DNA from: UBA2428 sp002343545
Lineage (GTDB): Bacteria > Bdellovibrionota > UBA2428
DNA length: 27,871 bases
Assembly (NCBI GenBank): GCA_937952285.1
Contig: CALFZE010000031.1
Location: forward strand, 1 to 27,871
Direction of reading: 5' to 3'
Position 1 is the stretch's first letter; each line of letters starts with the position of its first letter. This document shows positions 1 to 8,418 of the stretch, one piece after another. A program made the translations under genes and the position numbers. Under the pieces are notes generated by a model. It saw nothing but the letters and a program-made list of their open reading frames with translations, made no database searches and was not told where the DNA came from.

Positions 1-69
1 AGCGCGTAAAGAAGGTATCCGCGCGGGGGTGGCTGCCCGAAAAAGCCAAAGTCGGATAAATAGAGGGAT

Positions 70-1332
70 ATGGAACGCCATCAGGTCCGCAAGACCCACA
101 TCGTGCTCACGTCGCACCCGCACCGCATCTTCAAGGAGAGCCCCGTCCTCGAATGGGGAGCCAAGAACCCCGGCAAGCGGGGCCCCATCGTCGCGAGCCT
201 GACCGACAAGTCGGCCCGTAACGCCATCGGTTCTCATTCGGGCAGCTACACGGTCTACCGCGCGCTCGCCATGGCCGCCGGCAAGCTGCCGCCCGAACAT
301 AAGCCCGACCTCACGAACACGGCGCCGACCGTCCGCATCGGCCCCCACGCTTCGTGGTTCGACCCGACCAAAATCGTCTCGCTCGATCCCTGGGGCGCCG
401 AAGTCGCCAACGTCTTCCGCAAGGAGATCAAGGGCGGCCTCGACGTGCGTCCCTCGATCGCCGTCACCCAGGCCCACCTTCACATCCCCGAGATTGACGA
501 CGCGATCGCCAAGGGACGCCTCAAGACCGACGGGAAAGTCGTGCTCGCGAACGGCGACGTCGTCGTGACGAAAGTCGCGATCGAGCCGGTTTGGTACCTT
601 CCGGGCGTCGCCGCGCGCTTCGGCGTCGAGGAAAAGGAACTCCGCAAGTCCCTCTTCGAAGAGACCGGCGGCATGTTCCCCGAGCTCATCACGCGCCCCG
701 ACCTGAAGGTCCTGCTTCCCCCCATCGGCAGCACGACCGTCTACATCTTCGGCAATCCCGACTTCCTCGGCCGCAAGGATAAGGAGCACACCTGCCGGGT
801 GCACGACGAGTGCAACGGCTCGGACGTCTTCGGCTCCGACATCTGCACGTGCCGTCCGTACCTGACCCATGGCATCGAGGAAGGCATCCGCACCGCGCAG
901 AACGGCGGCGTCGGCTTCATCGCGTACTACCGCAAGGAAGGCCGCTCGCTCGGCGAAGTCACCAAGTTCCTCGTCTACAACGCGCGCAAGCGCCAGAAGG
1001 GCGGCGACAGCGCGGCGACCTACTTCCATCGCACGGAGTGCGTCGCGGGAGTCCAGGACATGCGTTTCCAGGAACTCATGCCGGACATCCTGCACTGGCT
1101 CGGCGTGAAGAAGATCGACAACCTCGTGTCGATGTCCAACATGAAGTACGACGCGATCGTGCGCAGCGGAATTAAGGTCACCCGTCGCGTGCAGATCCCC
1201 GAAGAGCTCGTCCCGCAGGACGCTTCCGTCGAGATGGAAGCCAAGAAGGCGGCCGGTTACTTCGCCGATCCCAAGCAAGTGAAGCGCGGCAAGGCCCTCA
1301 AGAAAGTCCGCGGGCGCGGTTTGAACGAATGA
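70..1332 (+). CDS. urc1: URC1-type GTP cyclohydrolase II homologue (uracil catabolism)
   Basis: 420 residues, about twice the length of RibA, with a long N-terminal extension before the cyclohydrolase-II-like half (about 215-375). The zinc-ligand pattern of GTP cyclohydrolase II is kept: Cys248, Cys259 and Cys261 have the 11- and 2-residue spacing of E. coli RibA Cys54/65/67. The D-x-R catalytic pair (Asp330, Arg332) is also present, while the usual EGRxIGL loop reads EGRSLGE (290-296). This extended form, followed directly by a DUF1688 gene and upp, is the URC1 protein of the URC pyrimidine-degradation route rather than a riboflavin enzyme. The exact reaction of URC1 is not settled by sequence. 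The ATG has a GAGG only 3 nt upstream. The last four bases overlap the next start (ATGA), implying translational coupling. It is likely to be misannotated as ribA. Confidence 0.88.
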   Translation: MERHQVRKTHIVLTSHPHRIFKESPVLEWGAKNPGKRGPIVASLTDKSARNAIGSHSGSYTVYRALAMAAGKLPPEHKPDLTNTAPTVRIGPHASWFDPTKIVSLDPWGAEVANVFRKEIKGGLDVRPSIAVTQAHLHIPEIDDAIAKGRLKTDGKVVLANGDVVVTKVAIEPVWYLPGVAARFGVEEKELRKSLFEETGGMFPELITRPDLKVLLPPIGSTTVYIFGNPDFLGRKDKEHTCRVHDECNGSDVFGSDICTCRPYLTHGIEEGIRTAQNGGVGFIAYYRKEGRSLGEVTKFLVYNARKRQKGGDSAATYFHRTECVAGVQDMRFQELMPDILHWLGVKKIDNLVSMSNMKYDAIVRSGIKVTRRVQIPEELVPQDASVEMEAKKAAGYFADPKQVKRGKALKKVRGRGLNE

Positions 1333-2570
1333 GCTCGCCCCGATCGATCCGCGTGACGGACGCGCAACTCGCCGACCTCCTGTCGACGGCTTCCGTGCGC
1401 CGCCAGTCCCAACGCGTTCTCACGCTCTGCGAGCAAGGCGGGACGGCGTTCCGCTTCCGCCCCGAGAAACTCGGCGCGACGACGGACTTCGTGCTCGCGG
1501 TGACGAAAGACAACTACCCGGACCTCTCGAAGATCCCTTTCCACGCGCGCTGGGAGCACTTCCAGGTCGGGGGCGTGGATCGCCTCGCGCGACTCGATCG
1601 CGCGCTGGCCGGACGCGACTCGACGGAAGCCGCGCGCGCGAAGCTCGACCTCGTCGTCGTGTCGGTGCTGCTCGACGCCGGCGCCGGTCCCGATTGGAGC
1701 TACCGCGATGCCGACGGCCGCGCTTACGCGCGCTCGGAAGGCCTCGCGGTCGCGAGCCTCGATCTCTTCCTGGCCGGAGCCTTCTCCGCCGAGCCGAAAG
1801 ATCCCCTGCGGGTCGACGCGGCCGCGCTCCGCCAACTCGACGCCGATCGTTTGGGCCGCGGCTTCCAAGTTTCCGCGACGAACCCCCTCGTGGGTCTGGA
1901 CGGGCGCGCGGCTCTCCTGCGGCGCCTCGGCGACGCGATGGCGGCTCGCCCCGACTTCTTCGGCGCCCCCGGCGCCCGTCCTTCGGGCCTCATCGATTGG
2001 TACGCCAAGCAGATCCCGGCGCGCGAGCTCTCGTCCGACGTCATCCTGCGCGGGCTCCTCCTCGGTTTCCAGGACATGTGGCCGGCCCGCGTCGTGGTGA
2101 ACGGCGTGGGTTTCGGCGACGTCTGGAGCTACGACTTGGGCGGCGTGAACGAGGCCGACAACCTCGTTCCTTTCCACAAGCTCTCGCAGTGGCTCGCCTA
2201 CTCCCTCTTCGAGCCGCTGCAACTCGCGGGCTTCACCTTGACGGGCGCCGAGCGACTCACCGGGCTGCCGGAGTACCGTAACGGCGGGCTTTTCCTGGAC
2301 GAGGGCGTGCTCGAGCTTCGGGATCCGGCCGACCTCGAACGCACGCACCGGCCTGCGGACAAACTCATCATCGAATGGCGCGCGCTCACGGTCGCGATCC
2401 TGGATCGCCTCGGCGCCGAGGCCCGCCGCAAGCTGGGCCTTTCCGAGACGGAGCTTCCCCTCGGGAAGATTCTCCAGGGCGGAACCTGGGCCGCCGGGCG
2501 CCGCACGGCCGCCAAACTTCGCGGCGGCAACCCTCCGCTTCGTATCGACAGCGACGGAACCGTCTTTTGA
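1329..2570 (+). CDS. urc4: URC4 / DUF1688 family protein (uracil catabolism)
   Basis: 413 residues, matching the usual length of the DUF1688/URC4 family. I recognise it from the N-terminal stretch (VRRQSQRVLTLCEQG), FHARWEHFQVGG, and LLLGFQDMWPARVVVNGVG. No standard cofactor or catalytic motif is visible. In yeast the URC4 homologue is required, together with URC1 and a uracil phosphoribosyltransferase, for degrading uracil to 3-hydroxypropionate and urea; the chemistry of URC4 itself is not known to me. The start overlaps the urc1 stop (ATGA). The identification rests on both sequence and context, since URC1-URC4-UPRT adjacency is the signature of the pathway in bacteria and fungi. Confidence 0.87.
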   Translation: MSSPRSIRVTDAQLADLLSTASVRRQSQRVLTLCEQGGTAFRFRPEKLGATTDFVLAVTKDNYPDLSKIPFHARWEHFQVGGVDRLARLDRALAGRDSTEAARAKLDLVVVSVLLDAGAGPDWSYRDADGRAYARSEGLAVASLDLFLAGAFSAEPKDPLRVDAAALRQLDADRLGRGFQVSATNPLVGLDGRAALLRRLGDAMAARPDFFGAPGARPSGLIDWYAKQIPARELSSDVILRGLLLGFQDMWPARVVVNGVGFGDVWSYDLGGVNEADNLVPFHKLSQWLAYSLFEPLQLAGFTLTGAERLTGLPEYRNGGLFLDEGVLELRDPADLERTHRPADKLIIEWRALTVAILDRLGAEARRKLGLSETELPLGKILQGGTWAAGRRTAAKLRGGNPPLRIDSDGTVF

Positions 2571-2605
2571 TGACGTCGCCGACCCCAACGAAAACCAAGG
2601 ACATC

Positions 2606-3232
2606 ATGAAGAATCTCCACGTCGTCAGCCACCCCCTCCTCATGGAAAAGCTCGCGGAGCTCCGCAATAAGCACACGAGCTCGCATAGCTTCCGCCAGAT
2701 CCTGGGCGAGATCAGCTCGTACCTTGCGTACGAAGCCACCCGCGACCTCAAGACCCAACTCGTCGAGGTCGAGACTCCGCTGCAGAAGGCCAAGGTCCCG
2801 CGCATCAAGGAAGAGGTCGTCATCGCGTCGATCCTGCGCGCCGGCGAAGGCATGCTCGACGGCTTTCTCCGCGCCCTGCCCTTCGCCCGCGTCGGGCACA
2901 TCGGCATCTACCGCGACAAGTTCATGAACAATACGGTCGAGTACTACTTCCGCATCCCCGAAACTTTTCGGGGCAAGCGCACCCTCGTGCTGGACCCCCT
3001 GCTCGCGACCGGCGATACCGCGCTCGCCGCCCTCGACCGGCTCAAGCAGTACGAAGTCGGCCCCATCAGCTTCATGTGCCTGCTCGCCTCGAAAACCGCC
3101 GTGAAGAAGATCCACGACGAGCATCCCGACGTCGACATCTGGACGGTCAGCCTGGAGCCCGGGCTCAACGAGAAAGGCTACCTCCTGCCGGGCCTCGGCG
3201 ACGCCGGCGATCGTCTCTTCCGGACGACTTGA
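2606..3232 (+). CDS. upp: Uracil phosphoribosyltransferase
   Basis: Converts uracil and PRPP to UMP in the cytoplasm. From this ATG the protein is 208 residues, the same as E. coli Upp, and the N-terminus (MKNLHVVSHPL) aligns with MKIVEVKHPL. Family motifs are present in order: SYLAYEATRDL, ASILRAGEGMLDG, the PRPP-binding LVLDPLLATGDTALAA, and the C-terminal uracil-binding GYLLPGLGDAGDRLF. An in-frame ATG at 2570 overlapping the urc4 stop would add 12 residues, but 2606 has an AAGG five bases upstream and gives the conserved length, so I prefer it. In this operon the enzyme plays the URC6 role, the entry step of the URC pathway, as well as possible salvage. Confidence 0.95.
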   Translation: MKNLHVVSHPLLMEKLAELRNKHTSSHSFRQILGEISSYLAYEATRDLKTQLVEVETPLQKAKVPRIKEEVVIASILRAGEGMLDGFLRALPFARVGHIGIYRDKFMNNTVEYYFRIPETFRGKRTLVLDPLLATGDTALAALDRLKQYEVGPISFMCLLASKTAVKKIHDEHPDVDIWTVSLEPGLNEKGYLLPGLGDAGDRLFRTT

Positions 3233-3233
3233 G

Positions 3234-3851
3234 ATGGAATCGGGCATTCTGATCGTCGGCATCTCGGGCGGCAGCGGATCGGGCAAGACGACGCTCGCGC
3301 AAGGGATCATCGCCGCGCTCGGACTCGACACCTGCGCCGTCCTCGCCCAGGACAGCTACTACATCGACCAGAGCGCCCGCTTCGACGGCGACGGCGGATC
3401 CGTGAACTTCGATCATCCGTCGAGCCTCGACTTCGCGCTCCTCGCCCGCCATCTCCACGATCTGCGTTCCGGCCGCAGCGTCGAAGTCCCCATCTACGAC
3501 TTCGCGACCCACTCCCGCCGAGCGCAGACCTCGAGCCTGCGTCCGAAGCCCATCCTCATCGTCGACGGCACGTTGCTCTACTCGCAAGCCCCCATCGTCG
3601 CGGCGCTCAACTACCGCATCTTCGTCGACACGCCCGAAAGCGACCGCTACCGCCGACGTCTCAAACGCGACGTCGAGGAGCGGGGCCGCAAACCCGAGGG
3701 CGTCGAGCGGCAGTTCCTCACGCAGGTCAAGCCGATGCACGACGAGTTCATCGAGCCGAACAAGACCCGCGCCGACTTCATCGTCTCGGGTCTCGCGGGC
3801 GTGCGGGAAGCCTTGGAGCAGTCCCTCGCCAAGATCCGGGCCCTTCGCTGA
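3234..3851 (+). CDS. udk: Uridine kinase
   Basis: Phosphorylates uridine (and cytidine) to the monophosphate. It is 205 residues with a P-loop GGSGSGKT at 12-19 and family motifs LAQDSYYID, NFDHPSSLDFALL, PIYDFATHSR, LIVDGTLLY and the lid-region arginines DRYRRRLKRDVEERGR. The usual 'EGIL' after the Walker-B-like strand reads DGTLL. The gene begins one base after the upp stop, so it is the last gene of the four-gene operon and should feed the same UMP/uridine pool the URC route uses. The stop at 3849-3851 faces the convergent lipoprotein gene across only 22 bp; a 5-bp GC hairpin at 3852-3864 without a T tract is all that lies between. Confidence 0.92.
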   Translation: MESGILIVGISGGSGSGKTTLAQGIIAALGLDTCAVLAQDSYYIDQSARFDGDGGSVNFDHPSSLDFALLARHLHDLRSGRSVEVPIYDFATHSRRAQTSSLRPKPILIVDGTLLYSQAPIVAALNYRIFVDTPESDRYRRRLKRDVEERGRKPEGVERQFLTQVKPMHDEFIEPNKTRADFIVSGLAGVREALEQSLAKIRALR

Positions 3852-3873
3852 CGGGGCGACCCCGCCGGAACGA

Positions 3874-6066
3874 CTAGAAGGCCTCGCGGACGAAATCGAA
3901 GTCGATGAGCCGTTTCCACTTGGTGGCGGCTTCGGGTTTGGTCAGCTCGCGCGCGACGCGCGGATCCTTGTAGCTCTCGACCACGCCCACGAGGTCACGC
4001 ACGTAGTCGCCCCGCTCGGAGTAGACGAGGAGCGCGTTCTCGAGATCGTGGAGGAAGCTGCGGTGGTTGAGGTTGACCGACCCGAGGATCGCGAGTTTGC
4101 CATCGGCGATCGCGATCTTGGAATGCAGGATCACTTCGGGCTCCGTCGACTCCCAAACGCGCGCGTGCGCCATGGCCTCGTTCACGCCGGCCACGTTGAC
4201 CTCGCTCATGAGCTGACCGCCCGACTCTTCCTTGAGGTCGAGGCGCGTAACGATCTCCGTCTTTACGCCCCGCGCGGCCGCGCGACGAAAGGCCTCGACG
4301 ATCGGCTTCGTCGGACGGAAGTAGGGCGTCGCGATGAGCAGGCTCGCTTGGGCCGCGTCGATGAACTCGACGAAGGAGCTCTCGAGCGTGCGTTGGTCCA
4401 TCACGGGATACGAAATCAGGGAGCGAACGAGGAGCCCCTCGTCGAGCGACGCCGCGCCCTCCCGACGCATCGTCAGCGACTGCGGGCGAGGATAACCGGT
4501 GCCGAAGTCGCGGTGATAGAGCTTGAGGAAGCTCGAGAAGGAAGATTCGGCGAAGCCCGGCGAGTCGAAACGCGCTTCGTAGTCCCGCCAGAAGGCCGGG
4601 CGACTCTCGCGATTGGCGTAGTCGATGAGCTCGGGGAAGCGGGAGAACTTCAGGTCTTTCGGCTTGAACGAGAAACCGTCGTGGATGTTACGACCGCCGA
4701 TGTAGGCGAAGGAGGCCGACGGATCACGGCGCGAAACGCCGAGGAACATCTTGACGTGGTTGACCCGGTGCAGGCTGGAGACGGGCCCGCCGAGCCCGGC
4801 GCCCATGTCGATGTAACGGTACTCCTGGACCTTGACGTTGGGAAAACGGGCCGCGAGTCCGTAGAGAAGGCGCCGATCCTTAGCGAGCGACGTCGCGCTC
4901 GAAATCAAGATGTAGATCGGCGTGCCCCGCTCCGCCTGCTTCTCGAGCGCGCGGGCGAGCACCGTTCCGGTGAAGTCCGAACGGAAGTAAAGCGATCCGA
5001 CGGCGATCGCGTCGAGCTTCGGCAGGCGGTCGACGTTGAGTTTGAAATAAGGATCCAGTCCGTTCAGCTCGGCGTCCGTCATCTCGTGGCCCGTCAGGCT
5101 TCTCACCTTCGAGCGAAGGGATTCCTTGCCGTCCAGGAAAGAGAGCGGCTGGCCCACCACCTCCGGGCAGGTCATCGTCCCGTACTTCGAGCTCAGGAAA
5201 AAGTCGCGCAAAGGACCGTCGCCCTTGTCGACGGGAATCTCGCAGAAATCCGTGCGCGCGAGCAGGCGGCTCGGCAGCGAATCGGCGGCTTCGGGACGAA
5301 GGTGGATCGTCTTCCAACCGATTTCGGGACGATTGGGGTCGGAGAGATTCAGGAAGCAAGTCGCGCCCGGCTCCGTGAACATGTGGACGAAGTCGCGGCG
5401 CTCGAGCGCGTCGAAGTTCATGATGCGCCCCACGGTGAGCGTGAAGAGCTTGGTCTGCGCGGTCTGGTTGGCCGCGAAGCGATCTTTGGAGAAGTTGGTC
5501 ACGAGATCGAAGGGCCGGTCGCAGCGCAACTGGGCCTGGTAGTAGTCGTTCAAGGCGTCGATCTTGAGCTTGCTGCTCCGGTGGAGCGGCGCGAAGTTCG
5601 AGATGCTCAGCGCGTAGCGCCGGGACTCGTTCATCGACATCCGGAAGGTGCTTTCTTTCGGGTAGAGCGAAAGGTCCACGACCCGGAGATACTCGACCGC
5701 GCCCCGCCACGGCTCCGAGAACTCGAACTTCGTTCGCCGCACGCTTTCGAGGGGCCGCTCCGCGAGCGTCTCGCGCAGCCGCGAGGCCCGGACCGACGTC
5801 TCGCGGGCGAAGTCGGTGAGGTCCAGGAGCTCCTGGTCGTAGGGCTTACCGATCAAGGCGCCGATACCTTCGAAAACCGCCCCGAGCGGCTCGTGGTCCG
5901 CCTGGCGGTAGCCGAACTCCACGCTCCGTGCGTAGAGGTCTTCGACCCGAGGCGGCAAGCGGTCCCACGGCGTGAACTCGTCCGCCGAGGCCGGCATCCT
6001 TCCCGAGATTTCGGAACTGCAGCCGAGAAATCCGACGCCGACGATCAACGCGACCGAGTACTTCAT
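3874..6066 (-). CDS. Phospholipase-D-like lipoprotein (downstream paralogue)
   Basis: 730 residues. The N-terminus MKYSVALIVGVGFLGC is a lipoprotein signal with the acylated cysteine at residue 16. The C-terminal half carries two phospholipase-D/cardiolipin-synthase-type HKD regions. The second is intact (HSK at 648-650, Asp655, GSVN at 662-665). The first keeps HVK (437-439) and GGRN (457-460), but has valine where the HKD aspartate is expected and a longer loop. The N-terminal 340 residues match no domain I know but are shared with the neighbouring paralogue. It probably acts on phospholipid or another phosphodiester at the periplasmic or outer-membrane face; the substrate cannot be read from sequence. 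It begins 13 nt after the upstream paralogue with a good GGAAGGA ribosome site, so the two are co-transcribed. Confidence 0.82.
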   Translation of the reverse strand: MKYSVALIVGVGFLGCSSEISGRMPASADEFTPWDRLPPRVEDLYARSVEFGYRQADHEPLGAVFEGIGALIGKPYDQELLDLTDFARETSVRASRLRETLAERPLESVRRTKFEFSEPWRGAVEYLRVVDLSLYPKESTFRMSMNESRRYALSISNFAPLHRSSKLKIDALNDYYQAQLRCDRPFDLVTNFSKDRFAANQTAQTKLFTLTVGRIMNFDALERRDFVHMFTEPGATCFLNLSDPNRPEIGWKTIHLRPEAADSLPSRLLARTDFCEIPVDKGDGPLRDFFLSSKYGTMTCPEVVGQPLSFLDGKESLRSKVRSLTGHEMTDAELNGLDPYFKLNVDRLPKLDAIAVGSLYFRSDFTGTVLARALEKQAERGTPIYILISSATSLAKDRRLLYGLAARFPNVKVQEYRYIDMGAGLGGPVSSLHRVNHVKMFLGVSRRDPSASFAYIGGRNIHDGFSFKPKDLKFSRFPELIDYANRESRPAFWRDYEARFDSPGFAESSFSSFLKLYHRDFGTGYPRPQSLTMRREGAASLDEGLLVRSLISYPVMDQRTLESSFVEFIDAAQASLLIATPYFRPTKPIVEAFRRAAARGVKTEIVTRLDLKEESGGQLMSEVNVAGVNEAMAHARVWESTEPEVILHSKIAIADGKLAILGSVNLNHRSFLHDLENALLVYSERGDYVRDLVGVVESYKDPRVARELTKPEAATKWKRLIDFDFVREAF

Positions 6067-6079
6067 CTGTCCTTCCCGT

Positions 6080-8308
6080 TTAGAACTCTTCCCGAACGGC
6101 GTTCATGATGTACTTGATCCACCACGTCTGCTTTTCGGCTTTATCGATATGGCGAGACTTGCCTTGGTATCCCTTGAGCATGCGGATGAGCTCTTTCGGA
6201 TACCCGTCCTCGGCGTCGTTGTAGACGAGGATCGCGTTCTCGAGATCGTGGATGAAGCTGCGTTGGTTCAGGTTGACCGAACCCACGAGCGCGAGCTTGC
6301 CGTCGACGATCGTCGTCTTCGTGTGGAGGATGACGTCGGGCTCGATCCACTCGAAGATCTTCGCCCGGTCGAAGAACTGGTTCACGCCCGCCTTGTTGAC
6401 CTGACCGAGGAATTCCCCGGCCACGTCGCCCTTGAGGTTGAGGCGCGTGATGATCTCGATCTTCACGCCACGATCGATCGCGCGGTTGAAGGCCTCCACG
6501 ATCTTGGGGGTCGGGCGGAAGTAGGGTGACGAGAGGTGAACCGTCTCGCGGGCGCTGTCCAGCAGGTTCGCGTAGAAGTCCTCCAGGGCGCGGCCGTCCG
6601 TCGCCGGGCTCGACATAAGGTGACGCACCCAGTGGCGTTGATCGTGGATGGAGCGCGGCTCGGCGGGGCTTTGCACGCGAACGCTCGACGCCAGGTTGCG
6701 CGGCTGGTTGCTCTTGCCGTCGCGGCCGAGCAGCGTCAGGAGGTGCGCGCCGACCGTCTGCGCGAAATCGTGCGAAACGATGTAGGCGTCGTAGTCGCGC
6801 CAGAACGCCGTCGTGTCCTCGCCGGCGGCGTAGTTCACGAGCTCGGGGATGTGCTTGTAGTCCGGGTTGCGGAAGATGAAGCCGTCGTGGATGTTACGGC
6901 CGCCCGTCACGACGAAGCTGCGCTCCGGCGTCTTGGACGAGATGCCGACGATCAGCTTGACGTGGTTGACTTTGTGCAAGCCGCTGATGGCTTGGCGCTT
7001 GGGGGCGCCGCCGGGCGCGTCGAAGCGGTATTCCTGGAGCTTCATGTTCGGGTGTTGCGCGACGAGGCGATAAAGGAGCACGCGGTCCTTGTCGAGCTGG
7101 GTCGCGTCCGAAGTCAGGATGTAGACCTTGGTGCCCCGATCCGCGTGGTAGGCGAGCGCGCGGGCGACCGTCTGCCCGATGAAGTCGGAGCGGAAGACGA
7201 GCGAGCTCACGAAGAGCGCGTCGAATTCGGGGGCGTTCGACATGTCCAACGGGCGACGCGGGTCGCGTTTGGCGTCGTCGCCGAGCGAGATCTCTTCGTC
7301 CGTCAGCTCGTGGCCCGTGATCAAGCGCACTTTCGCCTTCAGCGCGTCGATCTCGTTCGAGACCGAGACCGGGGCCGGGATCGTTTCGGGGCAGCTGAGG
7401 GCCTGGAACTTCGCGTTCAGGAAGAAGGCTTCGGGCCCCGAGAATCCCATCGGCATCGGCAGCAAGCAGGTGTCCGCGCGTTGGCGCAGGCCGGCCACCA
7501 AGTCCGCGTTGGATTCGGGCTTCAGGTAGATCGTTCTCCAGCCGAGCTCGGGACGCCGCGGGTCGCGCACGTTCAGGATGCAGCTCGACCCGACTTCGGG
7601 AGCAAGCCGCATAACGTCGCGCATCTCGGCCGCTTCGACGACCTGAAGTTTTCCGTAGGCGTAGAGACGGACGCTGTGAACCGTGCGGGCCGGAATCGTC
7701 TCGGTTCCCTTCGTGATCGTGCGAAGCCGGAAAGGGGCGTCGCAGGAGAGCTGAACGAGCAGGTGATCGTCCATCAGCGCCTTCACCGCCCGGGCGCCGC
7801 CGCGGATCGCGTGGTACGGGGCCAAGAGCTTCTGCCCGAGGCTGCGCTTTTCCTTGGCGGGTTTCTCGACGGGGGCGCGGAAGAGATAGGCGAAGTTCGA
7901 GATGTCGAGCGCGTAGTCCTTGGCGCCGGAGTAATCGAGCCGGAAGGTGGATTCCTTCGGGTAGATCGCGACGTCGACGAGATTGAGTTGTTCGCGGACC
8001 GCGCGCCACGGCTTCTCGAAGCGCTGGTGCAGCGTCTCGGGCTCTTGGAGTCCCTTCGCCTGGTAATCGCGCGCGAGCGCGCCGGCCATCGAGAGCACGG
8101 CCTCGGAAGTCCGTTCGGCCTCGGAAGGATCTTTCGCGTACTGCTGCTTGAGGCTCGCGACCTGCGCCTCGACCCGGGCTTCGAAGAGCGACGCGGCCGA
8201 CGTCGACGACGCGGGATCGCGTGCGCTTTCGGCCTTGAGGCCCGCGTCCGGCGAGTGGGAGCAAGCGGTGAACGAAAGCGCCAAGAGACCAAAACGAATC
8301 TGCTTCAT
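6080..8308 (-). CDS. Phospholipase-D-like lipoprotein (upstream paralogue)
   Basis: 742 residues from the ATG at 8308, which gives a clean lipoprotein signal (MKQIRFGLLALSFTAC, cysteine 16). A TTG eight codons upstream is possible but has no ribosome site. It is paralogous to the next gene along the whole length: shared blocks include LYPKEST, YALDISNFA, the ARALxxxADRGTKVYIL region, HKVNHVK...GGRNIHDGF, and a complete C-terminal HKD (His662, Lys664, Asp669, GSVN 676-679). As in the paralogue, the first HKD lacks the expected aspartate. It is the first gene of a two-gene minus-strand unit. Tandem duplication followed by divergence is the simplest origin. Likely a membrane-anchored phosphodiesterase or phosphatidyltransferase of unknown substrate. 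Confidence 0.82.
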   Translation of the reverse strand: MKQIRFGLLALSFTACSHSPDAGLKAESARDPASSTSAASLFEARVEAQVASLKQQYAKDPSEAERTSEAVLSMAGALARDYQAKGLQEPETLHQRFEKPWRAVREQLNLVDVAIYPKESTFRLDYSGAKDYALDISNFAYLFRAPVEKPAKEKRSLGQKLLAPYHAIRGGARAVKALMDDHLLVQLSCDAPFRLRTITKGTETIPARTVHSVRLYAYGKLQVVEAAEMRDVMRLAPEVGSSCILNVRDPRRPELGWRTIYLKPESNADLVAGLRQRADTCLLPMPMGFSGPEAFFLNAKFQALSCPETIPAPVSVSNEIDALKAKVRLITGHELTDEEISLGDDAKRDPRRPLDMSNAPEFDALFVSSLVFRSDFIGQTVARALAYHADRGTKVYILTSDATQLDKDRVLLYRLVAQHPNMKLQEYRFDAPGGAPKRQAISGLHKVNHVKLIVGISSKTPERSFVVTGGRNIHDGFIFRNPDYKHIPELVNYAAGEDTTAFWRDYDAYIVSHDFAQTVGAHLLTLLGRDGKSNQPRNLASSVRVQSPAEPRSIHDQRHWVRHLMSSPATDGRALEDFYANLLDSARETVHLSSPYFRPTPKIVEAFNRAIDRGVKIEIITRLNLKGDVAGEFLGQVNKAGVNQFFDRAKIFEWIEPDVILHTKTTIVDGKLALVGSVNLNQRSFIHDLENAILVYNDAEDGYPKELIRMLKGYQGKSRHIDKAEKQTWWIKYIMNAVREEF

Positions 8309-8364
8309 GCCCAACAGTATAGCCAGAAGCAAGGTCGGGCCGATGCCCCATCCGCCTCCAACTC

Positions 8365-8409
8365 CTTGACGCTCGGCCCGCTCCGCGCGGAACGGAACGT
8401 CACGTCAAG
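8365..8409 (-). terminator. Nested inverted repeat between two minus-strand genes
   Basis: Outer arms CTTGACG (8365-8371) and CGTCAAG (8403-8409) enclose an inner hairpin CCGcTCC-gcgc-GGAaCGG (8378-8395). It sits just downstream of the zinc-finger gene stop on the minus strand. There is no T tract, so a factor-independent terminator is doubtful; it could equally be an operator for the lipoprotein pair or a chance structure. Confidence 0.25.
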
Positions 8410-8418
8410 AAACCGGCA

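Noticed and set aside
3..59. Possible C-terminus of an upstream gene ending at TAA 57-59
   Set aside because: Only 18 codons with no GC-rich third-position bias and no recognisable motif; another frame is also open. Not enough to call a gene.
4048..6108. Long open frame antisense to the first lipoprotein gene (686 codons)
   Set aside because: A mirror effect of GC-rich codon use; Arg/Glu/Val-rich with no motif, while the minus strand encodes a clear HKD protein.
8309..8332. Longer lipoprotein starting at TTG 8332
   Set aside because: No ribosome site, and the eight extra residues only lengthen an already complete signal peptide.
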